The notes under the pieces were generated by a model that worked only from the letters and a program-made list of their open reading frames with translations, ran no database searches and was not told the DNA's origin. DNA of 64,000 nucleotides. Origin: Smithella sp. (GTDB taxonomy: Bacteria > Desulfobacterota > Syntrophia > Syntrophales > Smithellaceae). Where the stretch lies: the NCBI GenBank assembly GCA_007244375.1, contig SCVW01000034.1, positions 124,001-188,000 on the forward strand, given 5' to 3'. Positions 6,813 through 16,277 of the stretch are shown piece by piece (within the stretch, counting starts at the first letter, position 1; each line of letters begins with the position of its first letter). Both the position numbers and the translations under genes were made by a program.

Positions 6813-7121
6813 ATGAATAATTATATAATTCTAATAATAATATATATTACTCTTTGCTTCACTAACCCTGCCGAAGCTTTCCGCTGTAAAAACGAACCAA
6901 TCGGGAGATGGGATACTAAAGCAAAACTATACAAATATTGCGGTAAACCTGCCTACAAAGGATATAAAAAAATTTTTTATAAAGGAACATACATAGACGC
7001 TGAAACATGGTACTATAATTGCGGTTATGGTGATTTTGTTTACGCAGTATCTTTTTACGATAATATTGTCATTAAAGAAGAGCCAAAAGAACGCGGCTCT
7101 GGCGTAGGACAATGTGATTAA
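6813..7121 (+). CDS. DUF2845 family exported protein, chromosome-side copy
   Basis: 102 residues, the same length as the copy at 6122-6430 and mirror-oriented to it across the dif-like site. It has a signal peptide (to about PAEAF) and the same DUF2845 core: FRCKNEPIGRWDTK, KYCGKP, YYNCG and the identical C-terminal segment ending KERGSGVGQC. Most differences lie in the signal peptide and the middle. There is no clear ribosome site. Whether this copy is the host gene and the other a phage-carried one, or the reverse, cannot be decided here. Confidence 0.8.
   Translation: MNNYIILIIIYITLCFTNPAEAFRCKNEPIGRWDTKAKLYKYCGKPAYKGYKKIFYKGTYIDAETWYYNCGYGDFVYAVSFYDNIVIKEEPKERGSGVGQCD
7052..7115. repeat. 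64-bp perfect inverted repeat, right arm
   Basis: Exact reverse complement of 6128-6191; 3' end of the second DUF2845 gene. Confidence 0.9.
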
Positions 7122-7447
7122 AATTATTTAATAATCATAATAATATATTTATTCTATTAAATTAAACATATGCGTAATTGTATAAAAATAATACGCTATT
7201 CCTAATATTGAAATCATCATAGTAAGGATTACTGACTTTCTTTTTTTTAAAATCCCTCATGCGTTGATTTATAAAGTTTAAATACATTTTCCTTTATTTT
7301 TGTAAATGTTTATACCCCACACACGTTCACCCCCTGGTATTCTGTTGTAAATAAAAAAGCCTGGCATAAATGTAACTATTCTTACTCCGTCAAATATTTA
7401 TGCACGAATTATTTTTATCGGTGTTAAAAGAGTATCTTGATTTTTAT

Positions 7448-7478
7448 CGTTGCCTATCTCGACTGAAGCAACGTTTTT
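7448..7478 (+). terminator. Possible rho-independent terminator
   Basis: CGTTGC (7448-7453) pairs with GCAACG (7468-7473) around a 14-base loop, followed by five T residues. The nearest upstream rightward gene is the DUF2845 gene ending at 7121, 330 bases away, so its target is unclear. Confidence 0.4.
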
Positions 7479-7574
7479 AACATTTAGGTTATCAAATTAA
7501 TTTTCATTTTTTACAGGTTATGTCCCTTCCCTGTTACTTCTGTATGTATAAACGTGTGACCAGAAAATAAAATC

Positions 7575-7611
7575 ATGCCGCTGATAGCCAGCGCTATATC
7601 ATTATCGGCAT
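7575..7611. other. Nested hairpin in intergenic DNA
   Basis: ATGCCG (7575-7580) pairs with CGGCAT (7606-7611), and TGATAG inside pairs with CTAT(A)TCA, giving an extended imperfect hairpin of 37 bases. No T run follows. Function unknown. Confidence 0.35.
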
Positions 7612-7911
7612 TATTAAAGATGTTTTATTTTTTTCGTGATTAATTCTTTTGAGATTTACAAATTAAAATTTAATTTAAAATGTGAAATATATTTTACATT
7701 TAATTTTGAATGTGATAAAAAATTCGCAAAAAGAACTTCCAAAAAACATTTAAGATCACAATTTAATTACAAAAGGAGGAGAGATATCTTAAACATATAA
7801 ACTCCACGTATTTGTTGCGCATGAATTTCCACTGGTAATGAAATGGTCCAGGATAAAAAAATCTTTGGTTACTGTAGTTAAACTTTCGCCCGAATAGATC
7901 AGGAGACGGAG

Positions 7912-10485
7912 ATGGACGACAAGCACATTAGAGTTCTTTTAGTCGAGGATAATCCGAATGATGTTAATTTGATTCAGAAAATATTATCGGAAGATAGTCG
8001 TAATGTTTTCGAGATTTCGCATGCAGCGCAGCTTTCAAAAAGCCTGGAGTTTTTAAAAAGCAACGATATAGACATTATCCTCCTGGACATGGGTTTGCCT
8101 GACTCTCATGGTATTGAAACTCTTATTGCTGTTCTGTCACAAAACGGGAAGATTCCCGTCATTATTCAGGCTTATTCAAGCGATGAGGAACTTGCGAAAA
8201 GAGCTGTAAAGGTCGGCGCACAGGATTATTTAATCAAAGAACGAATGAATTGTTACATGCTTGGTCAATCAGTTCGTTACGCAATAGAATGCAAGATGAT
8301 GAATGAAGAGATACTCGAAAGTAAAAAACGATTTAAAGCATTTTATCAGGATGATCCCATACCGATATTTACATGGCAGAAACGAGGAGAAGATTTTTTT
8401 CTGATCGATTTTAATACTGCTGCCATTCAGGTTACCGACAAAAAAGCGCAGAATTATCTGGGTAAAAGCGCAATAAAACTTTCTAAAAACCAGCCGGAAA
8501 TTCTTGAATATATGCGGCAATGCTTTGCTGAACAGTCTGTTATCAGCAGGGAGATCGTCTCAAATCATTTCTGTCCTGGCAAACATCTGCTTGTTCATTT
8601 TTCCTGCCTTGAACCGGATCTGATTATTGTGCGAATAGAAGACCTGACCGAGCGCAAAAAGATGGAGGAAAAAATAATTAACAGTGAACGGTATTATCGT
8701 CTTCTTTCCGAAAATGTATCCGATTTTGTATGGGTTCTCGATCTGGAAGGAATGCGTCTTTCATATTGCAGCCCCTCAGTGAGGCGATTATTTGGTTACA
8801 CTGAAGAGGAGTTTCTTTCTAAAAATATCAATGAGACTATGACACAGGATTCTTATAAGTTGGCTATACAAACCCTTGAAGAGGAGATGGATGCAGAAAA
8901 TAAAAAATCAAGAGACCCATCGCGTTCGCGTCTTATGGAAGTAGAAATAATCCGCAAGGACGGATCATCAATCTGGGTGGAAATGAGCGCCACATTTATA
9001 CGTAATGCAGAAGGTAAGGCTGTCAGTAGTATTATCGGCATATCGCGCGATATCTCCAAACGTAAGCTTGCAGAAGAAGCGTTGCTTAAGAATGAAGAAA
9101 AATACCGGACTATTTTGGAAAATATTGAAGACGGCTGTTACGAGGTCGATCTTTACGGAAATTTTACTTTTATCAACAACTCCATGTCTCGAATCCTAGG
9201 CTATTCCAAAGAAGATTTGCTTGGTATGAATTACAAGAAATATACAGATAAAGAAAACGCGGAAAATATTTTTCGTGAGTATAATAAAATTTTTAATGCG
9301 AAAGAAAACCCCCGTCAAAGATTCGAATGGCAGCTTATAGCAAAAAACGAAGATGCGGTTTATATTGAACAATCCATATCTCTGCAAAAAGATTCTTACG
9401 GAAAAATAATTGGATTTCAAGGGATTGTTCGCGACGTAACCGAGCGTAAAAAGTCGGAAGATGCACTGCGTAAAAGCGAAACAAAATATAGGCAACTTAT
9501 TGAAAATGCGCATGAAGGAATTTTTCAGTCAACTGTTGAGGGTCGGCATATTACCGTAAATCAGGCTTTTGCCAATATACTGGGTTACGACTCACCGGAA
9601 GAAGTCGTAAAGAATATTACCGACATTGCTCATCAAATCTACGTAAATCCGGAAGACCGTACAAAAATACTTCAGACTATTGATAAAGAAGGATCGGTAA
9701 AAGGTTATGAAACGGAATTCTACCGAAAAGACGGGAGTAAAATCTGGGTATCTATTAATATGCACGCTGTGCGTGACGACCAGGGGAAAATACTTTACTA
9801 TCAAGGAATAGATCAGGACATTACAGATAAGAAAAGGATAGAAACTGAACGTCAGGAGAATATTGAGCGCTTGCGCAGTTCTTTGGGTGCCACCATCAAT
9901 GCCATGGCTGTAACCGTTGAAACAAGAGATCCTTATACGGCAGGTCACCAGCGAAGAGTGGCTGATCTGGCCAGAGCCATTGCGTCGGAAATGAATCTTT
10001 CAAGCGATCAAGTCGACGGTATCCGTATGGCCAGTATGATTCATGACATCGGCAAGATATCCATTCCTTCCGAAATTCTTGCCAAACCGACAAAACTTAC
10101 CGAACTGGAATTCAATCTAATTAAAACACATTCACAATCGGGTTATGATATACTAAAAAACATTAATTTCCCTTCACCCGTTGCTCAAATTATTCTGGAA
10201 CATCATGAACGCGTAAATGGTTCAGGTTATCCAAATGGGTTAAAAGGAGATCAAATCCTTCTGGAGTCGCAAGTTCTGGCTGTTGCCGATGTTATAGAAG
10301 CCATGGCTTCCTACCGTCCCTATCGTCCGTCATTGGGCATTGAGACAGCCCTTAAAGAAATAGAAAAGAATAAAGGCATTCTTTATAATAATATTGCCGT
10401 AGATGTTTGTCTTAAATTATTTCGAGAAAAAGATTTTCAAATTCAAGGTTTCGATGATTTTGATCCAAGAGAAAAAGATACTTAA
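7912..10485 (+). CDS. REC-PAS(4)-HD-GYP response regulator, probable c-di-GMP phosphodiesterase
   Basis: 857 residues, no membrane span. Receiver domain 1-120 has acidic pocket VEDN, phosphoacceptor Asp59 (LLDMGLPD) and Lys109. Four PAS units follow (about 130-250, 262-390, 395-515, 520-645), each joined by the usual RK.AEEAL-type linker. The HD-GYP domain (about 655-845) has HD at 711-712 (IHDIGK), HHE at 764-766 and GYP at 772-774, with Asn where many members have Asp before the GSGYP loop. HD-GYP proteins hydrolyse cyclic di-GMP. GGAGACGGAG precedes the ATG. A shorter relative sits at 56632. No sensor kinase is adjacent. Confidence 0.9.
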   Translation: MDDKHIRVLLVEDNPNDVNLIQKILSEDSRNVFEISHAAQLSKSLEFLKSNDIDIILLDMGLPDSHGIETLIAVLSQNGKIPVIIQAYSSDEELAKRAVKVGAQDYLIKERMNCYMLGQSVRYAIECKMMNEEILESKKRFKAFYQDDPIPIFTWQKRGEDFFLIDFNTAAIQVTDKKAQNYLGKSAIKLSKNQPEILEYMRQCFAEQSVISREIVSNHFCPGKHLLVHFSCLEPDLIIVRIEDLTERKKMEEKIINSERYYRLLSENVSDFVWVLDLEGMRLSYCSPSVRRLFGYTEEEFLSKNINETMTQDSYKLAIQTLEEEMDAENKKSRDPSRSRLMEVEIIRKDGSSIWVEMSATFIRNAEGKAVSSIIGISRDISKRKLAEEALLKNEEKYRTILENIEDGCYEVDLYGNFTFINNSMSRILGYSKEDLLGMNYKKYTDKENAENIFREYNKIFNAKENPRQRFEWQLIAKNEDAVYIEQSISLQKDSYGKIIGFQGIVRDVTERKKSEDALRKSETKYRQLIENAHEGIFQSTVEGRHITVNQAFANILGYDSPEEVVKNITDIAHQIYVNPEDRTKILQTIDKEGSVKGYETEFYRKDGSKIWVSINMHAVRDDQGKILYYQGIDQDITDKKRIETERQENIERLRSSLGATINAMAVTVETRDPYTAGHQRRVADLARAIASEMNLSSDQVDGIRMASMIHDIGKISIPSEILAKPTKLTELEFNLIKTHSQSGYDILKNINFPSPVAQIILEHHERVNGSGYPNGLKGDQILLESQVLAVADVIEAMASYRPYRPSLGIETALKEIEKNKGILYNNIAVDVCLKLFREKDFQIQGFDDFDPREKDT

Positions 10486-10719
10486 AAATGATAATCACCG
10501 TTTTTGATGACTTTACTATACTTTTGCCGTTTTGAATTCAGTCATTATACACAAAATTAAAACTGACAAATGTGCGGCGGGATAATAAGTTTCAGCCGAG
10601 ATTGATATTTATAAAGTTTATAAAGATCGAATATAATCATAAACTTATAAATTAAATTTGCATAAGTATTTGTTATGTTTCTCATTTATTCCATTAACTT
10701 ATTATACAAATAAACCGCT

Positions 10720-10733
10720 TGTTAAATTTAACA
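10720..10733. promoter_or_regulatory. 14-bp perfect palindrome, candidate operator
   Basis: TGTTAAATTTAACA lies about 48 bases before the start of the exported-protein gene at 10781, a plausible repressor or activator site. In AT-rich DNA such a palindrome could also arise by chance. Confidence 0.35.
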
Positions 10734-10780
10734 TGATGTAATATTCATATTTTGATAAGTTTTTTGTATCGGAGGCAAAT

Positions 10781-12187
10781 ATGAGTTCATTAATTAAAAG
10801 ATTCTTTGTTTTTTTTAGTTCTTTGTTTTTAATTGCAGTATTTGGAACTAATAGTTTTGGTGCAGAGGCTATTGCAAAGAAGAACTTAAAACGCAGTGTC
10901 GATCCTGTTATAATGGATGGAAAACTGGCCAGTGAGGTTATTGGATCTCCGCTTGATGGTTTGCATCTCTTTTCTTTTCACGATGGTAAATTCGAACCTA
11001 TCCGATTTCAGGTTGACGAGATGACCGGCGAAAACGGCGACTGGATATTAAACGCGGGGCCCATTCCTAACAACGATTTAAGCAACGGTAAATTCGATTC
11101 ATGGGATAAGCTGCTCTTTATGGCGGAAGATACCGGAGATAGAGTTTCAAAAGAAGCATGGCTTCCTGGGTATACCAGGGGTTCCGAAATAGAAGTTGAC
11201 GATCCTCTTACCGGAGAAAAAGGGTGGTGTTACTTGTTTTATTTTTCTTCCAATTCACCTCCCCTTTCGAATTTGCCGGATTATGTGAAATATGATTATA
11301 AAACGGAATCCATTGAAGGCGATTCCTATTATTATCAGTACATTATTACCAAAAACGGTCTTCATTCCACATATTATAAAGTCATGAGTTTGAAAGGTAA
11401 AAACGGAATAGGCAAAAATTTTGTTGATCGTCTTAAAGTCAGGCCAACTTTAAAGATAATAGGTGCGCTTCCCATACACTTTGATGAAGAGAATCTTAAG
11501 AGTAACGTAATAGCCTATAAAACCGGACCGGTTAGGGCCATTAGACGTGTCGAACAATATGTGCAAATTGCCTGGATGAAATCACTTCGTGCTGTAGTTG
11601 ACGTAATGTATTACGCAGATGTGGTAACGGTTCCCATGATGGTCACTATTCCGCTCAGACCCAGCGCTCTGGGAAGTTCGCTGGTAGTCAGATTCGGAAC
11701 CGATTATAATCCAAACGCTTTTTCAGACATGTATGCTTATAATTCCAGTAATCCAAAAGGTTTTCTAATCAACGGAAAGATGGATGAAGCCAAAAAGAAT
11801 TTCAATCCTGAATTTGATTCGTGGAGATTAGTGCGCGGCGAACAAATGGGTGGAGCATTTATGACCAGAACAATTATTAATCCTAAATTAAGAAACCTTC
11901 TGAAACTTAAGATGGGTCTTATTGACGACAATACAAGGAAAGATCCCCCTGAAAACTATCCTGGTCTTTACGGTTTTATGTGGCAGGACTGGGATATATC
12001 AGATGTTCCCAAAGGTAAATATTGTTTTTGTTTTCTAGAATTCTACGGCATATCTCCATACAGGCAGGGAGATGAGATCTCTTACTGCAATTACATGGAT
12101 CACCTTCTCAAAATCAGATCGGGCAATCAGGAATGTATAAACCGGGCCACGCTTCTTCCAGAGTTGGGAGATAGGTATAAAAAATAG
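10781..12187 (+). CDS. Exported protein of unknown function
   Basis: 468 residues with a signal peptide (basic MSSLIKRFF start, hydrophobic core, cleavage near FGAEA at about 29), so periplasmic or outer-membrane associated. The rest has no membrane span and is rich in aromatic and Asp/Asn residues, suggesting a large beta-sandwich-like fold. Motifs seen are only descriptive: FRFQVDEM-like at about 79-85 and several W/Y-rich turns (WRLVRGEQMGGAF at about 348-360). GGAGG lies 5 bases upstream of the ATG. It stands alone, convergent with the dnaJ-like gene 25 bases away. I do not recognise the family. Confidence 0.8.
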   Translation: MSSLIKRFFVFFSSLFLIAVFGTNSFGAEAIAKKNLKRSVDPVIMDGKLASEVIGSPLDGLHLFSFHDGKFEPIRFQVDEMTGENGDWILNAGPIPNNDLSNGKFDSWDKLLFMAEDTGDRVSKEAWLPGYTRGSEIEVDDPLTGEKGWCYLFYFSSNSPPLSNLPDYVKYDYKTESIEGDSYYYQYIITKNGLHSTYYKVMSLKGKNGIGKNFVDRLKVRPTLKIIGALPIHFDEENLKSNVIAYKTGPVRAIRRVEQYVQIAWMKSLRAVVDVMYYADVVTVPMMVTIPLRPSALGSSLVVRFGTDYNPNAFSDMYAYNSSNPKGFLINGKMDEAKKNFNPEFDSWRLVRGEQMGGAFMTRTIINPKLRNLLKLKMGLIDDNTRKDPPENYPGLYGFMWQDWDISDVPKGKYCFCFLEFYGISPYRQGDEISYCNYMDHLLKIRSGNQECINRATLLPELGDRYKK

Positions 12188-12212
12188 AATTGTTCTTTAG
12201 AAAATGAACGAA

Positions 12213-13157
12213 CTATATTCCATCGTCAGCCAATTGCTGGACAAGTTTCATCTGACGATCAGACAACTTCTTGGGAACCTCTATGTTTATTTTGACGTAG
12301 AGGTCTCCTTTAGAAGCGCCTTTTAATCCGGGTACGCCATAACCTTTCATTCTAATCCTGGTATTGTTCTGTGTGCCGGGACTTATTTTTAATCTTTTCA
12401 CGGAACCATCCAGCGTGGTTACATCAATAGATGTTCCCAGCACTGCCTGTGTGAATTTGATGGTTTTTTCAATATACAAATCATTTCCATTGCGGGTATA
12501 TATAGGATGCGGCAATACATTTATATTAAGATATAAATCGCCATTGGGGCCGCCGTTATAACCGGATAATCCTTTACCGGGCAGTCTCAGTTTTTTACCG
12601 CTGCTTATTCCTGCAGGTATCTTTACATTAATATCTTCGACACGGTTTTCCAACTGAAAAGAAATCTTTTTGTCGGCGCCAAATACCGACTCTTCCAGCG
12701 TAACAGACAGATTATATTCAGCATCCTGCCCTTTCTGAGGCATGTTGGCATATTGCTGACGGCCACCCATGCCGCCGAATAAGCCGGCAAACGGATCGTC
12801 ATAATCATCACGGGCAGCGCCACCTCTTCTGGTTGTCCGGAAGGTTGTTCTTCCTCCTCCCCCAAATCCAAAACTGCGTAAAATTTCATCGAGGTCGAAG
12901 TTGCGGAAAATGTCTTCCTGTGAATACTGCTGACGGAACTGATCCGCCGACCCGAATTGATCGTATTGCTGACGTTTTTCAGTATCGCTCAAAACGGCAT
13001 ATGCTTCACTTATTTTTTTGAATTTTTCTTCCGCCGCTTTATTGTTTGGATTTCTATCAGGATGCCATTTTAAAGCAAGTTTTCGGTATGCCTTTTTTAT
13101 ATCGTCCGCTGATGCCTTTTTGTCTACACCCAGAACCTGATAATAATCTTCTGCCAT
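12213..13157 (-). CDS. cbpA: DnaJ-family co-chaperone without zinc finger (CbpA-like)
   Basis: 314 residues. J domain 1-70 with the HPD motif (WHPDRNP, about 32-38) that stimulates Hsp70, then a Gly/Phe/Arg-rich linker (about 95-135), then the two-part DnaJ C-terminal substrate-binding domain (about 140-305). The four CxxCxGxG repeats of DnaJ proper are absent, which makes it class II (CbpA/Hsp40 type II). It is the last gene of the leftward hom-to-iorB block, 44 bases after iorB. Typical length for the class is about 300-330. Confidence 0.92.
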   Translation of the reverse strand: MAEDYYQVLGVDKKASADDIKKAYRKLALKWHPDRNPNNKAAEEKFKKISEAYAVLSDTEKRQQYDQFGSADQFRQQYSQEDIFRNFDLDEILRSFGFGGGGRTTFRTTRRGGAARDDYDDPFAGLFGGMGGRQQYANMPQKGQDAEYNLSVTLEESVFGADKKISFQLENRVEDINVKIPAGISSGKKLRLPGKGLSGYNGGPNGDLYLNINVLPHPIYTRNGNDLYIEKTIKFTQAVLGTSIDVTTLDGSVKRLKISPGTQNNTRIRMKGYGVPGLKGASKGDLYVKINIEVPKKLSDRQMKLVQQLADDGI

Positions 13158-13201
13158 AAATTTTAACCTTTTTTTCTTTAAATTAAATCCGTGACTACAA
13201 T

Positions 13202-13783
13202 TTAAGCATTAATTCCCATTTGAAAAGCATTTAAGTTCATTTTTATAAGTTTTTCCGGAAATGACTTATTGATAACGCTTTCCCAGACGGATTTATCAAT
13301 ATTCATAAGGTTGGATATGGCACCTAAAAGTACGACATTTGCCGTTTTGATGCTGCCAACCTTATGAGCCAGTTCGGCAGCATTAAAACTTATAACTTTT
13401 CCGTAATGTTTTTTTAAAAAAGCGATAACTTCCTGAGGATACGGCACATCGCCCATATTAACTTCCGGTGGGTAAATTTCTTCGGTATTTGCAATAATGA
13501 CAGCATCATTCTTGATGAATTTTAAATAGCGTAAAGCTTCCATTTTTTCAAAAGCGACAAGAGTTTGAATTTTTCCAGGTTCAGCCAACGGTGAATAAAC
13601 TTTCTTTCCGTAGCGAACGTGACTGGTCACACAACCGCCACGCTGTGCCATCCCGTGAACTTCGCTTTTTTTAACATCCAGGCCTGCTTCCATTATTACT
13701 TCACAGATAATATCGCTTGCTCTTAATATTCCCTGTCCGCCAACACCGGCAAACAATATACTTTGTACTTCATTTTCACCCAT
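13202..13783 (-). CDS. iorB: Indolepyruvate ferredoxin oxidoreductase, beta subunit
   Basis: 193 residues with the N-terminal [10 protein letters not shown] motif and the [10 protein letters not shown] segment that mark the gamma-type domain of 2-oxoacid:ferredoxin oxidoreductases. With IorA it oxidatively decarboxylates arylpyruvates to aryl-acetyl-CoA and reduces ferredoxin, in either direction in anaerobes. It lies 23 bases after iorA, the usual order. Cytoplasmic. Substrate is taken from the family; related enzymes for other 2-oxoacids look similar but are built from different subunit sets. Confidence 0.92.
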   Translation of the reverse strand: MGENEVQSILFAGVGGQGILRASDIICEVIMEAGLDVKKSEVHGMAQRGGCVTSHVRYGKKVYSPLAEPGKIQTLVAFEKMEALRYLKFIKNDAVIIANTEEIYPPEVNMGDVPYPQEVIAFLKKHYGKVISFNAAELAHKVGSIKTANVVLLGAISNLMNIDKSVWESVINKSFPEKLIKMNLNAFQMGINA

Positions 13784-13806
13784 TATATATTTTCCTTCTC
13801 ATCAAA

Positions 13807-15570
13807 CTAACTAATAGCTCCATATTTACAGACCTGTTGGCATAAACCGCATCCGTTACAAATTGTTGAGTCAATAAAGGATATACCTTTGCGTTTTGAT
13901 CCTTCTTTAGTTATTCCCTTTTTCCAGGAAATCGGCGGACAGTTCAAATCCAGGCACATCTTGCAGCCTTCGCATTTATCCGGATCAACTTTCAGTGCAG
14001 GTTTTGCTTTAATATTGGCTCGTTTGAACAAAGCGCATGGCCTTTGGGCAATGATAACCGATGGACCGTCTTTAGCCAGTTCTTCTTTAATGGCAGTTCT
14101 TGTCTCCTGTAAATCAAGAGGATCGATAATCTTTATATTATCAATGCCTAGGGCAGACACTAAAACCTTTAGATTAACTTTTTTAGTTTCTTCCCCCATC
14201 AGAGTAAAGCCGGTTCCAGGATGTTCCTGCATGCCGGTCATGGCTGTTGTGCTGTTATCAAGAATAATGATTAGAGCATTACTATTGTTATAGGACATAT
14301 CCAGAAGCGGAGTTATGCCTGAATGCAAAAAAGTTGAATCGCCGATTACACCGACCACTTTACCCTTCCCTTTATCTTTTAAAGCTTTGCTCATGCCATG
14401 AGCCATACCGACACTCGCTCCCATACAAATACAGGAATGCAAGCCCTCTAATGGTTTCATATAGGACAAGGTGTAACATCCGATATCGCCGTGAACGTAT
14501 GCTTTGAATTTACGTAACGCATAAAAAAGACCACGATGTGGGCATCCAGGACAGAGATTCGGCGGACGCGGTGATAATTTTTCCTTATATGGTGAAACAA
14601 TTTCCGCCGCATTTTTTTCAATCGCGTTTTTAATAACGCCCGGATCAAATTCAAGGGTATAAGGGAAGATTTCCTTGCCGATTACTTTAATACCCATCGC
14701 TTTTATCTGATCTTCGAGGAATGGATCGAGTTCTTCGACTACATATAGTTTTTTAACCTTTGAAGCGAAATCGCGAATTAATTTTTCCGGCAACGGATAA
14801 ACTATTCCCAGTTTTAAATATGAATGATCGGGAAATACTTCTTTGGCATAATTATAAGGCATTCCGGCAGTAATAATCCCAACGCTCGGATTATTGATTT
14901 CCATTTTGTTTTCCGGAAATGTTTCCACGAACTCTTTCAAAAGCTGTTGCCGTTTTTCAACTTCCACCCTTCGCAGACGCGCGCAGTGAGGCACCATAAC
15001 GTATTTTTCCGTGTTATAAAAAAAACCGGTTTTATCTTTGTATTTTTCAGGTTCTTCAATGGATACGACAGATTTGGAATGAGAGACGCGTGTGGTAGAA
15101 CGTAAAAAAACCGGTGTATCAAATTTTTCACTGATTTTAAAAGCGAGCTTGATATATTTCCTTGCTTCCTGAGCATCGGATGGTTCCAGCATGGGGATTT
15201 TGGCGAATTTGGCGTAATTGCGATTATCCTGCTCGTTTTGAGAGCTGTGCAGTGAAGGATCGTCAGCGCTGATAATAACCAACGCCCCGTTGGTTCCTGT
15301 ATAGCTTACCGTAAAAATAGGATCGGCGGCAACATTTACGCCGACATGTTTCATGACCGCCATTGCCTTTTCACCGGCCAGCGCCGCGCCAATGGCAGTC
15401 TCGACAGCAACCTTTTCGTTTGTAGACCATTCGGCGTATACGCCTTCATACTTTACGAATTCTTCAAGAATTTCTGTGCTGGGAGTTCCCGGATAAGCTG
15501 CGGCAAACCTAACGCCTGCTTCATACGCACCGCGGGCAATAGCTTCATTCCCTGACATTAATACTTTCAA
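13807..15570 (-). CDS. iorA: Indolepyruvate ferredoxin oxidoreductase, alpha subunit
   Basis: 587 residues, normal for IorA. The N-terminus carries the pyrimidine-binding domain (GNEAIARGAYEAG, AAYPGTPSTEI), the middle the thiamine-diphosphate domain (CPGCPHRG, HGDIGCYTL, GDSTFLHSG), and the C-terminus two ferredoxin-type 4Fe-4S motifs: CEGCKMCLDLNCP and CNGCGLCQQVC. The first cluster has a two-residue insertion before its last Cys, also common in IorA. Start at 15570 fits the family N-terminus. Upstream lies the TPR gene (26 bases), downstream iorB. Confidence 0.94.
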   Translation of the reverse strand: MKVLMSGNEAIARGAYEAGVRFAAAYPGTPSTEILEEFVKYEGVYAEWSTNEKVAVETAIGAALAGEKAMAVMKHVGVNVAADPIFTVSYTGTNGALVIISADDPSLHSSQNEQDNRNYAKFAKIPMLEPSDAQEARKYIKLAFKISEKFDTPVFLRSTTRVSHSKSVVSIEEPEKYKDKTGFFYNTEKYVMVPHCARLRRVEVEKRQQLLKEFVETFPENKMEINNPSVGIITAGMPYNYAKEVFPDHSYLKLGIVYPLPEKLIRDFASKVKKLYVVEELDPFLEDQIKAMGIKVIGKEIFPYTLEFDPGVIKNAIEKNAAEIVSPYKEKLSPRPPNLCPGCPHRGLFYALRKFKAYVHGDIGCYTLSYMKPLEGLHSCICMGASVGMAHGMSKALKDKGKGKVVGVIGDSTFLHSGITPLLDMSYNNSNALIIILDNSTTAMTGMQEHPGTGFTLMGEETKKVNLKVLVSALGIDNIKIIDPLDLQETRTAIKEELAKDGPSVIIAQRPCALFKRANIKAKPALKVDPDKCEGCKMCLDLNCPPISWKKGITKEGSKRKGISFIDSTICNGCGLCQQVCKYGAIS

Positions 15571-15595
15571 AATTTTATCCTCCCCATATTTGTGC

Positions 15596-16276
15596 TCAAT
15601 TCAGGAAAGATATCTTTCGCTTGATGAAAACCGTTATGGAAGGATCGGTGGTTTTTTGCAAAGCGTTTTTATAATTTTCCAAGGCATTCTTTTTGTCGTT
15701 TAATGCTTCATATGCGCGTGCAATGTTACGAAAACCAATTGATTCAAATCCGACACTGTCGCTCTTTTGCGCTTTTTTGTAATATTCGAGAGCAACTTGA
15801 TAATCTTTCTTTGCTTCATGGCAATATCCCAGCGAAGTCAGGGCTAAAAACTTTATTCCGACTTTGTCCGCTCTGGAAGAAGAAACAAATTTTTTATATT
15901 CAGTAATCGCATCATTCAGTTCACCTATGCTGTAATAAAGATTGCCCAGATGATAATGCGATATTCGAGCGCTCCAGCTATGTGGATATTTTGCAATCAG
16001 CTCCCGGAATATTTTAATGTTTATTTTGGCAGCGTCCGGATTTCCGATATTTCTCGCCATATCATTACGGGCTTTAGCATACATATCCAGTGCTGATGAC
16101 TGATAATAACTCCAGTACATGTAAATGCCGAAAGTAATAACGACCGATAATATGACGGCTGTTACAATGGCATAGAAGCGGGTTTTGTTTTCAGCAATAT
16201 AATTCATTATAAGTTCCATGGTGGACTGAAAAGCATCAGGTTGTTTCAATTCTTTTTTGGAAAGTTTTGCCGCCAT
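15596..16276 (-). CDS. Membrane-anchored TPR protein (YfgM-like)
   Basis: 226 residues. A short cytoplasmic N-terminus is followed by one membrane span at about 35-57 (YAIVTAVILSVVITFGIYMYW). The rest is predicted outside and contains three to four tetratricopeptide repeats, clearest at about 105-140, 142-175 and 178-212 with A.....Y..A pattern residues. This resembles the YfgM family, which works with periplasmic chaperones, but it could be any TPR scaffold. It starts one base after the ybgC stop, so it is probably co-transcribed with it. Confidence 0.8.
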   Translation of the reverse strand: MAAKLSKKELKQPDAFQSTMELIMNYIAENKTRFYAIVTAVILSVVITFGIYMYWSYYQSSALDMYAKARNDMARNIGNPDAAKINIKIFRELIAKYPHSWSARISHYHLGNLYYSIGELNDAITEYKKFVSSSRADKVGIKFLALTSLGYCHEAKKDYQVALEYYKKAQKSDSVGFESIGFRNIARAYEALNDKKNALENYKNALQKTTDPSITVFIKRKISFLN

Positions 16277-16277
16277 A

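Larger units (their letters stand above)
7122..7911. other. 790-bp AT-rich intergenic region
   Basis: No convincing gene in either strand. It holds two structured elements described separately (7448-7478 and 7575-7611), long A/T runs around 7640-7760, and an AAAGGAGGAG at 7772-7782 that is not followed by a usable reading frame. Possibly leader sequence for the HD-GYP gene or remnant DNA from insertions next to dif. Confidence 0.5.

Noticed and set aside
10655-10683. Second dif-like arrangement (CATAA, 7 bases, TTATG)
   Set aside because: The spacer is 7 rather than 6 and the outer parts of both arms do not fit dif. It is likely chance in AT-rich DNA.
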